12,148 bases of DNA from an uncultured Ruminococcus sp. Its GTDB lineage: Bacteria; Bacillota; Clostridia; Oscillospirales; Ruminococcaceae. The stretch is from NCBI GenBank assembly GCA_947178195.1, contig CAMWXM010000073.1, forward strand, positions 1-12,148, given 5' to 3'. The translations under genes were made by a program, and so were the position numbers. The notes under the pieces are model-generated. The model was not told the DNA's origin. It ran no database searches and worked only from the letters and a program-made list of their open reading frames with translations. This document shows positions 5,615 to 12,148 of this stretch, in pieces. Position 1 is the stretch's first letter, and each line of letters begins with the position of its first letter.

Positions 5615-7752
5615 TGGCAGAGGAAAAGAAAAGCAGTAAAACCTTAAAAATCGTTATAGCCGTTATGGCGGTTGTAATTCTTGCTCTCGGGGGAATCCTG
5701 ACATGGTCACTTTTAAAGGATAAGGACGAGGAAAATTCTTCCTCTTCATCAGAATCCACTGTTGAAACGACTCAGGCAGCAACCGAGGCTGCAACAGAGG
5801 CGACTACCGAGGTTACAACTACGCAGCATGTAAGTCCTATGGAAACGGTAAGCTTTTCTATGGGAAGCGAAAAAAGCGAGATAAACGAGATAATGGATTA
5901 TGACAAAAACAAAACCTATAAGGCAAATTTAAGCGAATTTGTCAGAGATGGAGATAAGGTTGATTCCTTTGTTTTTGTTTTTTATGCCGAGGACGGCTCT
6001 TCGAATATAAGCAGCTATAAGGGCGCATGCGGAATTTCGGTAAACGAGGATTGTCCTGCTGCTACGGACAAGGGGTGGTATCAATCGGACGACTTTGAAA
6101 TGGACGTAAACAGCGCATACTTAGAAGTGAAATGGGACGTACCCTCTGAGATAAGGGACTATGTAAATACTTCCTCCGACGGCAGTATCGAGGTCGGCTA
6201 CTGGTGGGGCGGTCTGGAAAGGCTCAGACTTGCAAGCATTATCTGCAACTATTCCACTACTGCTGAAATTCCTGTTGACGGTACGGAGACTATCGAGGTA
6301 AATAAATCCTTAGCATACGGAAAGGAATCGGAAAAAACTTTAAAACTTCCTCTTTCGGATATGATACCTTCCGACGGCATTCCGCAGTATTTTGAATTTA
6401 ACGTTGAAGGCTCGGGTGAGCTTCAGAAATATGCGGGAGCATTTGGTATATCGGTAGACGATTCATGTCCCGCAAAAACCGACAAGGGCTGGTATCAGAG
6501 CGGAAATATTGCTGTTATGACCAATTCAAATAACGCTACTCTGTATTGGCTTGTGCCGGAGGAGATAAAGGATTATATCCAATCTACGGGAGAGGTTATG
6601 CTGGGTTATTGGTGGAGTCAGAACGACAGTATTAACTTAAAAAATGTTACGGTAAAATACAGCAGCGCTTCTGTGCCGGCAGTTGAAGCCAACGCTCAGG
6701 TACAGCAACCACAGGAAAATAATAACACAAGCAGCAGCGGCAAATCTTCTATGGAAATCGTAAAGGATATGAAAATCGGCTGGAATCTGGGAAATACTTT
6801 CGATTGCTATAATATTGACTGGGAAATTGCCGAAGGAGAGTATGAAACGGCATGGGGAAATCCTATGACCACTAAATCTATGATAGATACAGTTAAGTCG
6901 GCAGGCTTTAACACAGTGAGAATCCCGGTTTCTTGGGGCGACCATATGAATGGAGATACTATAGACGAGGCATGGCTCAGCCGTGTAAACGAGGTCGTGG
7001 ACTATGTTATTGATAATGGTATGTACGCTATAGTAAATGTACATCACGACGATTATACATGGCTCAATCCTACCAAGGCTGACGAAGCAACGGTCAAGGC
7101 AAAATATATAAAAATATGGGAGCAGGTATCTGCACGATTTAAAAATTACGATGAGCATCTTCTTTTTGAAGGTCTGAACGAACCAAGAGTTATCGGCGGT
7201 CAGGACGAGTGGACATGCGGTACAGAAGAGGAACGTGAGGTTATCAATAATCTGCTGGCTGCATTTGTGGATACCGTAAGAAAATCCGGAGGCAATAACG
7301 CCACAAGAACTCTTATTATTACAGGTCACGCTGCGGCTATGGACGAAACGGCTATAAAAGCGATAAAAATTCCTGACGATGATCATATTGCAGTTTCTAT
7401 ACACGCTTATTCGCCATGGAGCTTCGCAGGAGACGACAACGGAACGGCAAGTTTTAACGACAGTGACAAATCGGAGCTGGACAAAAACTTCGACCTTATT
7501 AAATCAACATTTATCGACAAGGGCGTTCCGGCTATTATTGGCGAGTTCGGCGCAGTAAACAAAAATAATGATAATGATCGTGTAAAGCATATGGAATATT
7601 ATATAAAAGCTGCTAAGCAAAGAGGAATTACCTGCATTGTCTGGGATAACGGTGTTAAAGAAGGCGAAAGCGCATTCGGACTTCTTGACAGAAAAAATAA
7701 TTCGTGGTACTTTAAAAACGTCGTGGACGCAGCTATGAATGGACTTAAATAA
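5614..7752 (+). CDS. Membrane-anchored GH5 (subfamily 4-like) endoglucanase with duplicated binding module
   Basis: Secreted-side beta-1,4-glucanase (712 aa) hydrolysing cellulose, mixed-linkage glucan or xyloglucan. Order: short Lys-rich cytoplasmic tail; one hydrophobic helix (about 12-33) with no AxA cleavage site, hence probably an uncleaved signal anchor; Ser/Thr/Glu-rich linker (41-75); two homologous beta-rich modules (about 76-213 and 224-350) sharing GISV-x3-CPA-x-TDKGWYQS and GYWW; Gln/Asn/Ser linker (355-378); GH5 barrel (379-712). Catalytic residues: acid/base Glu523 in LNEP, nucleophile Glu644 in GEFG, with NVHHDD (475-480), IHAYSPW (596-602) and Trp677 lining the site. WNLGNTFD (390-397) is typical of GH5_4. 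There is no dockerin or sortase motif. The modules may belong to a Ruminococcus or Eubacterium CBM family (CBM80- or CBM65-like), but I cannot assign them. AAGGAGAA at 5600-5607 supports the ATG, one base inside the psd stop. Confidence 0.92.
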   Translation: MAEEKKSSKTLKIVIAVMAVVILALGGILTWSLLKDKDEENSSSSSESTVETTQAATEAATEATTEVTTTQHVSPMETVSFSMGSEKSEINEIMDYDKNKTYKANLSEFVRDGDKVDSFVFVFYAEDGSSNISSYKGACGISVNEDCPAATDKGWYQSDDFEMDVNSAYLEVKWDVPSEIRDYVNTSSDGSIEVGYWWGGLERLRLASIICNYSTTAEIPVDGTETIEVNKSLAYGKESEKTLKLPLSDMIPSDGIPQYFEFNVEGSGELQKYAGAFGISVDDSCPAKTDKGWYQSGNIAVMTNSNNATLYWLVPEEIKDYIQSTGEVMLGYWWSQNDSINLKNVTVKYSSASVPAVEANAQVQQPQENNNTSSSGKSSMEIVKDMKIGWNLGNTFDCYNIDWEIAEGEYETAWGNPMTTKSMIDTVKSAGFNTVRIPVSWGDHMNGDTIDEAWLSRVNEVVDYVIDNGMYAIVNVHHDDYTWLNPTKADEATVKAKYIKIWEQVSARFKNYDEHLLFEGLNEPRVIGGQDEWTCGTEEEREVINNLLAAFVDTVRKSGGNNATRTLIITGHAAAMDETAIKAIKIPDDDHIAVSIHAYSPWSFAGDDNGTASFNDSDKSELDKNFDLIKSTFIDKGVPAIIGEFGAVNKNNDNDRVKHMEYYIKAAKQRGITCIVWDNGVKEGESAFGLLDRKNNSWYFKNVVDAAMNGLK

Positions 7753-7760
7753 ATATGACG

Positions 7761-7785
7761 GCGCCGCACAAAAACTGTGCGGCGC
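7761..7785 (+). terminator. Terminator hairpin after the cellulase gene
   Basis: A perfect 10-bp stem (7761-7770 with 7776-7785), G/C-rich, has a 5-nt loop and lies 8 nt after the cellulase stop. The tail TTGATGTTT is only moderately T-rich, so termination may be incomplete. It separates the pssA operon from the AraC gene's own promoter. Confidence 0.75.
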
Positions 7786-7841
7786 TTGATGTTTATGGCA
7801 ACGCCCTACAATTTTGGTGGGGTATTACCTTAAATCGACTA

Positions 7842-7870
7842 TTGAAATTTACTTGTAAATATGTTAAAAT
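7842..7870 (+). promoter_or_regulatory. Promoter of the AraC-family regulator gene
   Basis: TTGAAA (7842-7847), a 17-bp spacer and TAAAAT (7865-7870), with TG at 7862-7863 forming an extended -10. The start codon lies 20 bp after the -10, so the leader is very short (about 12 nt) but still includes AGAGGTGA at 7877-7884. Confidence 0.7.
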
Positions 7871-7889
7871 AAATCCAGAGGTGATATTT

Positions 7890-8627
7890 ATGAGCGTTGA
7901 AACAGAGAAAAAAATTGCAGAGCATTTGTTTTCAAAGCGTGAGGATAATTTTGAGCACGCTTCCTTTGATCGTGAAATGGCATTTTATGAAAGTATAACC
8001 TCGGGAGATATGGAGCTTGTAAAGGTTTTTATGAAACCGCTTTGCTGTGAGGGTTGCGGTATTCTCAGCACTGACTATATACGCAATCTGAAATATCATA
8101 TGGTCGTACTGGCGGCGCTTATAGCTCGTTACTGCATAAAAGGCGGCATGACGCCGGAGGAATCTTATGACCTCAGCGATTTTTATATTATGAAAACCGA
8201 TAATTGTAATACTGAAAGCGAAATAAGAGCGGTTCATATGGAAATGATAGAAGGCTATACCAATAGGATGCGACTTATAAAGCTCAGAGGTGTATATTCA
8301 AAACAGATAGTTCATGCCATAGATTATATAATGTGTCATCTTCACAGCAGAATAATGCTTGAAGAAACAGCAGAATATCTTAAAATAAGTCCGGCTTATC
8401 TTTCAAGGCTTTTTAAAAAGGAAACCGGAACAGCCTTTGGCGAATATGTGAATAAGCTGAAAATTGAAGAGGCAGCTTCGCTTTTGCTTTATACCGAATT
8501 CAGCGATACTGAAATAAGCAATCTTCTTGCATTCAGCTCTCAGAGCTATTTTATAAAAGTATTCAGAAAATATATCGGTACGACTCCCAAAAAATATAAA
8601 AAGCAATATAATATCCCTGATTTTTAA
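7890..8627 (+). CDS. AraC-family transcriptional regulator
   Basis: DNA-binding regulator of 245 aa with a C-terminal AraC/XylS double helix-turn-helix: first HTH about residues 157-180 (LEETAEYLKISPAYLSRLFK) and second about 206-239, ending in the family signature FRKYIGTTPKKYKKQ. The N-terminal half is an all-helical domain, not the cupin of AraC itself; it includes LCCEGCG (51-57) and a GILSTDYIRN-to-LSDFYI stretch, a layout I associate with YesN-like Firmicutes regulators whose ligand is unknown. The ATG at 7890 is chosen because AGAGGTGA (7877-7884) precedes it and upstream in-frame starts overlap the terminator and promoter. It sits between two cellulase genes, so control of plant-polysaccharide degradation is a reasonable inference, but no operator is demonstrated. 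Its stop codon lies within a hairpin. Confidence 0.88.
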   Translation: MSVETEKKIAEHLFSKREDNFEHASFDREMAFYESITSGDMELVKVFMKPLCCEGCGILSTDYIRNLKYHMVVLAALIARYCIKGGMTPEESYDLSDFYIMKTDNCNTESEIRAVHMEMIEGYTNRMRLIKLRGVYSKQIVHAIDYIMCHLHSRIMLEETAEYLKISPAYLSRLFKKETGTAFGEYVNKLKIEEAASLLLYTEFSDTEISNLLAFSSQSYFIKVFRKYIGTTPKKYKKQYNIPDF

Positions 8628-8635
8628 TCAGGGAT
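8613..8635. terminator. Hairpin spanning the stop codon of the AraC gene
   Basis: A perfect 10-bp stem (8613-8622 with 8626-8635) with a 3-nt TTT loop. The stop codon TAA (8625-8627) lies in the loop and the 3' arm. There is no T-run after it, so it may protect the 3' end or help a later terminator rather than terminate by itself. Confidence 0.5.
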
Positions 8636-8682
8636 TCATTAAAACCGTTGATACAGCAATCTGTTATTATCGCTCACTAATA

Positions 8683-8714
8683 AAGGCAGCACCGTTTAAA
8701 GATGGTGCTGCCTT
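8683..8714. terminator. Bidirectional terminator between convergent genes
   Basis: A perfect 11-bp stem (8683-8693 with 8704-8714) with a 10-nt loop lies between the convergent AraC gene and the minus-strand GH9 gene. On the minus strand the stem is followed by TTTATTAG, and on the plus strand by a poorer tail, so it probably serves the GH9 gene best. The remaining 8636-8792 sequence holds no gene that I can see. Confidence 0.75.
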
Positions 8715-8792
8715 AATGATTGCAATTTGCTAATATAGAAAATTTTTAAGGTAATATCGCAAAGATTGTGCTGAAGATATACAGTCAGAAAA

Positions 8793-11700
8793 TCACTGTT
8801 TGTTGTAAGTTACCCATTGATAGCGAGCGGTAAGCGGAGTTTTTCCGTCAAAGGGTTTAAGCCATTCGTCAACAGTTATACCCGGCCATGCGTTCATCAT
8901 TATTTTTCCTGGAGTTGAAGGAACATTACCGTATTCGGTATGAACAGCCTTTCCGTCAACATACCATGTTATATGATCCGGTTGCCAGTCAAAGCCATAA
9001 GTATGGAAGCCTTCGGAAGCGTCAAAGCCAAGATCGTAAAAATATTCATGATTTCCAACGCCGTTTGTATAATAGTTAAACTGAACCATTGTGGTATCCT
9101 TGCCCAGTATTTCAATATCTATTTCATCCCACGGATTATTATCTGTAGGACCTGTATAGGTAAAGAACGAAGATACTACGCCGTCGTTTTTTATAGCCTG
9201 CATCGAGGTTTCATAATAGCCGTAGCTGTAAAAATCATTAGTTCTGTATTCTGCTGCTGAATAATTATATCGACCTGAATAATCCTTGTCTATGGTAAGA
9301 TTCAATACGCCATTGTCAAAGGATGTGTTCTGTTTATACCAGCCGCAGTCGAAACAACCCTCATTAGTCCAGCCATCCGAGGCATAGAAGACGGGAGTTT
9401 CACCTTTTCTAAAATCTGCGACAACAGTTGCGTTCTGATTCATGGGAGTACCGTAATCTATCATTCCATTAGGAGCATATTGCGGTTCCGGAGTTGTAAC
9501 TACAGGTACATAAACAACAGTGGTTGTTGTTGCGGTAGTGATCTGAGGTATTGTTGTTACAACAGGCTGTTCTGCACTTGAAAAGCTTTTTATCTTTTTA
9601 ACAAGGAATTTTTGAATAAGAACAGCATCGGCAACGGAATATGATCCGCTTTGGTTTACATCGGCTGCCTTAGCCGCAGTATCGTTTGAAAATTTTCCTT
9701 CTATAAGAGCTTTTTTGGCAAGTACAAAATCAAAGCAATTGATTTTTCCATCGCAGTTTATATCTCCGAGAATAAATCTATCACTTTTTTGTCCGTCATC
9801 TGTCATAGCGATAAGATATGTAAGCGGAGAATTCCAATAAATGGTTATTTCATTTGTTGAATAGCTTTCCGAATTGTCAACATAACGTTTTGCAGCAGGC
9901 AAATCCTGACAGTATGCTTTTGCTGCGCTGTCTTCGAGGTTCTGGTTTACTCCACCTACCAGCATTCCCTTCATGGCTTTTCCAGCTGCCATTGAGGGTC
10001 TGTGATGAGGATTTTCAGGCGAAACTGTTCCATAACCTGTAAAGAAGCATTCGCCCACAGGATTTGTTCCAAGGAGATAATCACGCTGTGCATTTGCTGC
10101 ATTAAGATATTTTATATCATTTGAAATATTATATGCAATGCCAAGAATGATTCCGGCATTTGCAATAGTCATATTGCTTCCCCAATCATATTTTGTTATA
10201 GCAGAGCCGTAAGGAGAATTTTCGGAAGCGGTAACAAATTTATCAGCTCGAGAAATTATTGATGACTTTGCTTTAGTATAAACTGAAGAATCGGCGCTTA
10301 TACTGTCGTCTGTAAGAATTGCAATATTTCCATAATCGCCTACAGTTGACCAATCGAGACCCATAGAAACAGTCATTGAATTGAGAGCGTTTTCATATTT
10401 GTTGTTTTTAGTCGCACGATAAAGCTGAGCTGCTGCCCAATAACGTTCGTCTTTGTCTGACTTATCACCGTATTCACCGGTCGTAATATCATCGCCCGGG
10501 TTTTTAAAAATAAGGTTCGGATTTGCCTCCAGGAATGACCATGCACGTTCAGCACAGCTTAAACAATCCTGAGCAAAAGAAGGGTCTATAGATTTATAAA
10601 ATTCATAAGCAAGAGCCATTGAAGCGCAGAAATCAGCAGTAGAAGTAGTCGAAACCGGCGTGACTATCAAAGGTGCAGTTTCCTTTTCAGGAGAAACATA
10701 TCCTGGGAATGTTGCACAGGTTACTTTGTGATAAACTCCTCCGTCAGCTCTCTGCATTTTCTTCATCCATTCAAGCTCATAGCGAGCTTCATCAAGAATA
10801 TCGGGAATACCGTTTCCGCTTTCAGGAATACCAATGCTGTCGCTATAAAGTTCCGGATTTGCTTCATATGCATAAAGAAGGTCGGCAACAGCCTTTGCAG
10901 CAGGAACTATGTATCTTCCGTAGTCGCCTGCGTCATGCCAGCCGCCTGAAACATCAATCTTATCGTTAGTTCCGTAAATTGTGGCTATTCCGGTATGACA
11001 TGCTACATGACCGAAATCCTTATCCTGTACAGCAGTTCCGCAACGCTGTAAATAAAGCATTCTTATACTGTCGTCAAGCAGGTTTGAATAAATACCTTCG
11101 CCTATTTCAAAAGTATAGGATTTATCGAGATTTCCACAGGTTATATAGTATTTACCCGGTTCTTTAACAGATGAGAAATCTCCGGTTTTATTTACTTCTC
11201 CGGCAGAAGTGTTCTGAATATCGGCCGACAGATTGCCTGTATAAACCGTTTGGTTTGTATCGGCGTTTACAACAGAAAATTGACTTGCTCCGTTTGTATT
11301 TCTGAAAACGGCAGTTTTTTTATCGTTTGTTTTATATCCTACCTGATTGGTAACTATCGGTGGTTCATAAGGTCTGCTTGCAGAATAATCCACCTTGCTG
11401 TCATCTACAAGCTCCAGTGAAACGTTGTCTATATATATTTTATGTTCAGGAAGAGCCCCCTCATGCTTTTCCTGAATGCCGCAGTTGAAAAGAAGCTTGG
11501 ACATAATGTCCGTTTCTTCTTTCATAGTAAATTCATAGTCGATGGTCTGAGGCTCGGAGGTAAGATTCAATCCTTTCCATGTGTAAGCCTGATATGTTCC
11601 GCCGTTTTGCTGTATCATAAATTCAATATATCTATTTATTGTAGAGGAAATATCAAATTTCACATGATACACACCGTTTTGATAAAGAGGAACAATATCG

Positions 11701-11954
11701 TAAAATACCTGAACGGCATAATTTACCTTTCCCACATTACTTACAGTAAGCGCAAGCTTGCCGTCCTCTCTGCCCAGAGAACAAGCTCCACCGCTTTCTT
11801 TATATGTGCCCCAGTCGGATACGCTGTATTCAAATGTTGAATTGATAATGCTTGACGCTGCTGATACATACGTCGGAATGACCGGTACAGCCGATGCCAT
11901 GACTAAACAGGACGCAGCTGCAGCAATACAGCGTTTCAGTGTGCTTTTCTTCAT
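8793..11954 (-). CDS. Secreted cellulosomal bifunctional enzyme: CBM4-Ig-GH9-dockerin-GH16
   Basis: A 1053-aa secreted enzyme. Signal peptide 1-32 (VSA then A); CBM4-like module about 34-185; Ig-like domain (195-285) preceding GH9 as in CbhA/CelK-type enzymes; GH9 cellulase about 288-718 with GGWHDAGDYGRY (337-348; Asp341 and Asp344), HHRPS (650-654) and proton donor Glu702 in NEI. A type I dockerin follows (729-790) with calcium loops DINCDGKINCFD and DVNQSGSYSVAD, then a Thr/Val-rich linker (797-825), then a full GH16 lichenase-type domain (about 826-1053) with DEIDIEILG (943-951; nucleophile Glu944, acid/base Glu948). It should hydrolyse cellulose and beta-1,3-1,4-glucan while docked on a scaffoldin. 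The closest known parallel is R. flavefaciens XynD, a xylanase with a C-terminal GH16. The start has GAGAGGAG at 11964-11971, 9 nt upstream. Confidence 0.95.
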   Translation of the reverse strand: MKKSTLKRCIAAAASCLVMASAVPVIPTYVSAASSIINSTFEYSVSDWGTYKESGGACSLGREDGKLALTVSNVGKVNYAVQVFYDIVPLYQNGVYHVKFDISSTINRYIEFMIQQNGGTYQAYTWKGLNLTSEPQTIDYEFTMKEETDIMSKLLFNCGIQEKHEGALPEHKIYIDNVSLELVDDSKVDYSASRPYEPPIVTNQVGYKTNDKKTAVFRNTNGASQFSVVNADTNQTVYTGNLSADIQNTSAGEVNKTGDFSSVKEPGKYYITCGNLDKSYTFEIGEGIYSNLLDDSIRMLYLQRCGTAVQDKDFGHVACHTGIATIYGTNDKIDVSGGWHDAGDYGRYIVPAAKAVADLLYAYEANPELYSDSIGIPESGNGIPDILDEARYELEWMKKMQRADGGVYHKVTCATFPGYVSPEKETAPLIVTPVSTTSTADFCASMALAYEFYKSIDPSFAQDCLSCAERAWSFLEANPNLIFKNPGDDITTGEYGDKSDKDERYWAAAQLYRATKNNKYENALNSMTVSMGLDWSTVGDYGNIAILTDDSISADSSVYTKAKSSIISRADKFVTASENSPYGSAITKYDWGSNMTIANAGIILGIAYNISNDIKYLNAANAQRDYLLGTNPVGECFFTGYGTVSPENPHHRPSMAAGKAMKGMLVGGVNQNLEDSAAKAYCQDLPAAKRYVDNSESYSTNEITIYWNSPLTYLIAMTDDGQKSDRFILGDINCDGKINCFDFVLAKKALIEGKFSNDTAAKAADVNQSGSYSVADAVLIQKFLVKKIKSFSSAEQPVVTTIPQITTATTTTVVYVPVVTTPEPQYAPNGMIDYGTPMNQNATVVADFRKGETPVFYASDGWTNEGCFDCGWYKQNTSFDNGVLNLTIDKDYSGRYNYSAAEYRTNDFYSYGYYETSMQAIKNDGVVSSFFTYTGPTDNNPWDEIDIEILGKDTTMVQFNYYTNGVGNHEYFYDLGFDASEGFHTYGFDWQPDHITWYVDGKAVHTEYGNVPSTPGKIMMNAWPGITVDEWLKPFDGKTPLTARYQWVTYNKQ

Positions 11955-11979
11955 TTAACATAACTCCTCTCAAAAATAT

Positions 11980-12008
11980 AAAATAATAATTCTTAAATTT
12001 GATTTCAA
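11980..12008 (-). promoter_or_regulatory. Possible proximal promoter of the GH9-GH16 gene
   Basis: On the minus strand TTGAAA (12008-12003) and TATTTT (11985-11980) are 17 bp apart. The -10 is weak and the surroundings are very A/T-rich, so this could be chance. If used, transcription would bypass the hairpins upstream. Confidence 0.3.
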
Positions 12009-12021
12009 AAATAATTTAAAG

Positions 12022-12080
12022 CAGATGGCTTACGGCGTAAGCCGTGATTCAGTTGACAATGTAATCACCAACTGAATCTG
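12022..12080 (-). promoter_or_regulatory. Structured 5' leader of the GH9-GH16 gene (possible attenuator, riboswitch-like element or operator)
   Basis: Two adjacent perfect hairpins lie 68-126 bp before the start codon. One has a 10-bp stem (12046-12055 with 12069-12078, 13-nt loop); the other has a 7-bp stem (12027-12033 with 12037-12043, 3-nt loop). The flanks 12022-12026 and 12076-12080 pair over 5 bp and could close a three-way junction. Competing pairings exist: 12032-12036 with 12041-12045, and 12044-12049 with 12063-12068. It matches no riboswitch class that I recognise. As DNA, the 10-bp inverted repeat could equally be a regulator binding site. Confidence 0.5.
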
Positions 12081-12133
12081 AAGATGTTCGCCGACCGTAA
12101 AAGGCAGGAGAAAACTTCTGAGGTTATAATAAT

Positions 12134-12139
12134 ATTATA
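12134..12139 (-). promoter_or_regulatory. Probable -10 of the distal GH9-GH16 promoter (partial)
   Basis: A perfect TATAAT is read on the minus strand; a -35 at 17-bp spacing would fall beyond the window edge, so the promoter is only half visible. Use of this site would give a leader of about 170 nt containing both hairpins. Confidence 0.4.
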
Positions 12140-12148
12140 CTATTGATT

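Noticed and set aside
6637..7404. 255-aa open frame on the minus strand inside the GH5 gene
   Set aside because: It is antisense to a clearly coding domain with intact catalytic motifs, shows Cys/His/Phe-rich shadow composition, and has no family resemblance.
7755..7889. In-frame N-terminal extension of the AraC protein by 45 residues
   Set aside because: It would run through the cellulase terminator hairpin and the promoter at 7842-7870; the ATG at 7890 has its own ribosome binding site.
1..12148. tRNA, rRNA, CRISPR array, transposase, integrase or toxin-antitoxin pair
   Set aside because: I looked for these on both strands and saw no supporting sequence; the only mobile-like feature is the short non-coding element at 1729-1886.

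Overview
The window looks like a chromosomal segment from a low-to-moderate G+C, cellulose-degrading Firmicute, most likely a cellulosome-forming Ruminococcus or close relative. The evidence is a secreted GH9 cellulase carrying a type I dockerin, Thr-rich linkers, a GH5 endoglucanase with a duplicated binding module, a Firmicutes-type walJ-rlmH pair, and consensus SigA promoters with strong Shine-Dalgarno sites. Species cannot be fixed from the sequence alone.

Layout. (1) 1-1728: a consensus promoter drives a GT4-type glycosyltransferase with a TTG start. (2) 1729-1886: a 158-bp, relatively G+C-rich, non-coding element bounded by 24-bp imperfect terminal inverted repeats. It fits exactly between the stop of one gene and the start of the next, and its right end supplies the ribosome binding site of the downstream gene. 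(3) 1887-3924: an unrecognised 257-aa protein, then the MBL-fold hydrolase WalJ and the 23S rRNA methyltransferase RlmH, packed tightly. (4) 4021-7785: an extended -10 promoter drives pssA, psd and a membrane-anchored GH5 cellulase, closed by a 10-bp stem hairpin. (5) 7842-8635: an AraC-family regulator with its own promoter. (6) 8683-8714: a shared terminator hairpin. (7) 8793-11954, minus strand: a 1053-aa secreted CBM4-Ig-GH9-dockerin-GH16 enzyme. (8) 11955-12148: its A/T-rich 5' leader, containing two adjacent hairpins that can close into a three-way junction, and a probable -10 at the window edge.

How the genes may work together. The two glycoside hydrolases are complementary. One is tethered to the membrane without a dockerin; the other is secreted with an internal dockerin and carries both a cellulase and a mixed-linkage glucanase. 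The AraC regulator lies between them and is a natural candidate to control one or both (inference). The phospholipid genes pssA and psd make phosphatidylethanolamine. Their tight coupling to a membrane-anchored cellulase is the least expected arrangement here. The window shows familiar protein families in unusual combinations; I see no clear evidence of a wholly new system. The best candidates for something undescribed are the inverted-repeat element carrying a Shine-Dalgarno site, the structured cellulase leader, and the duplicated binding module of the GH5 enzyme.
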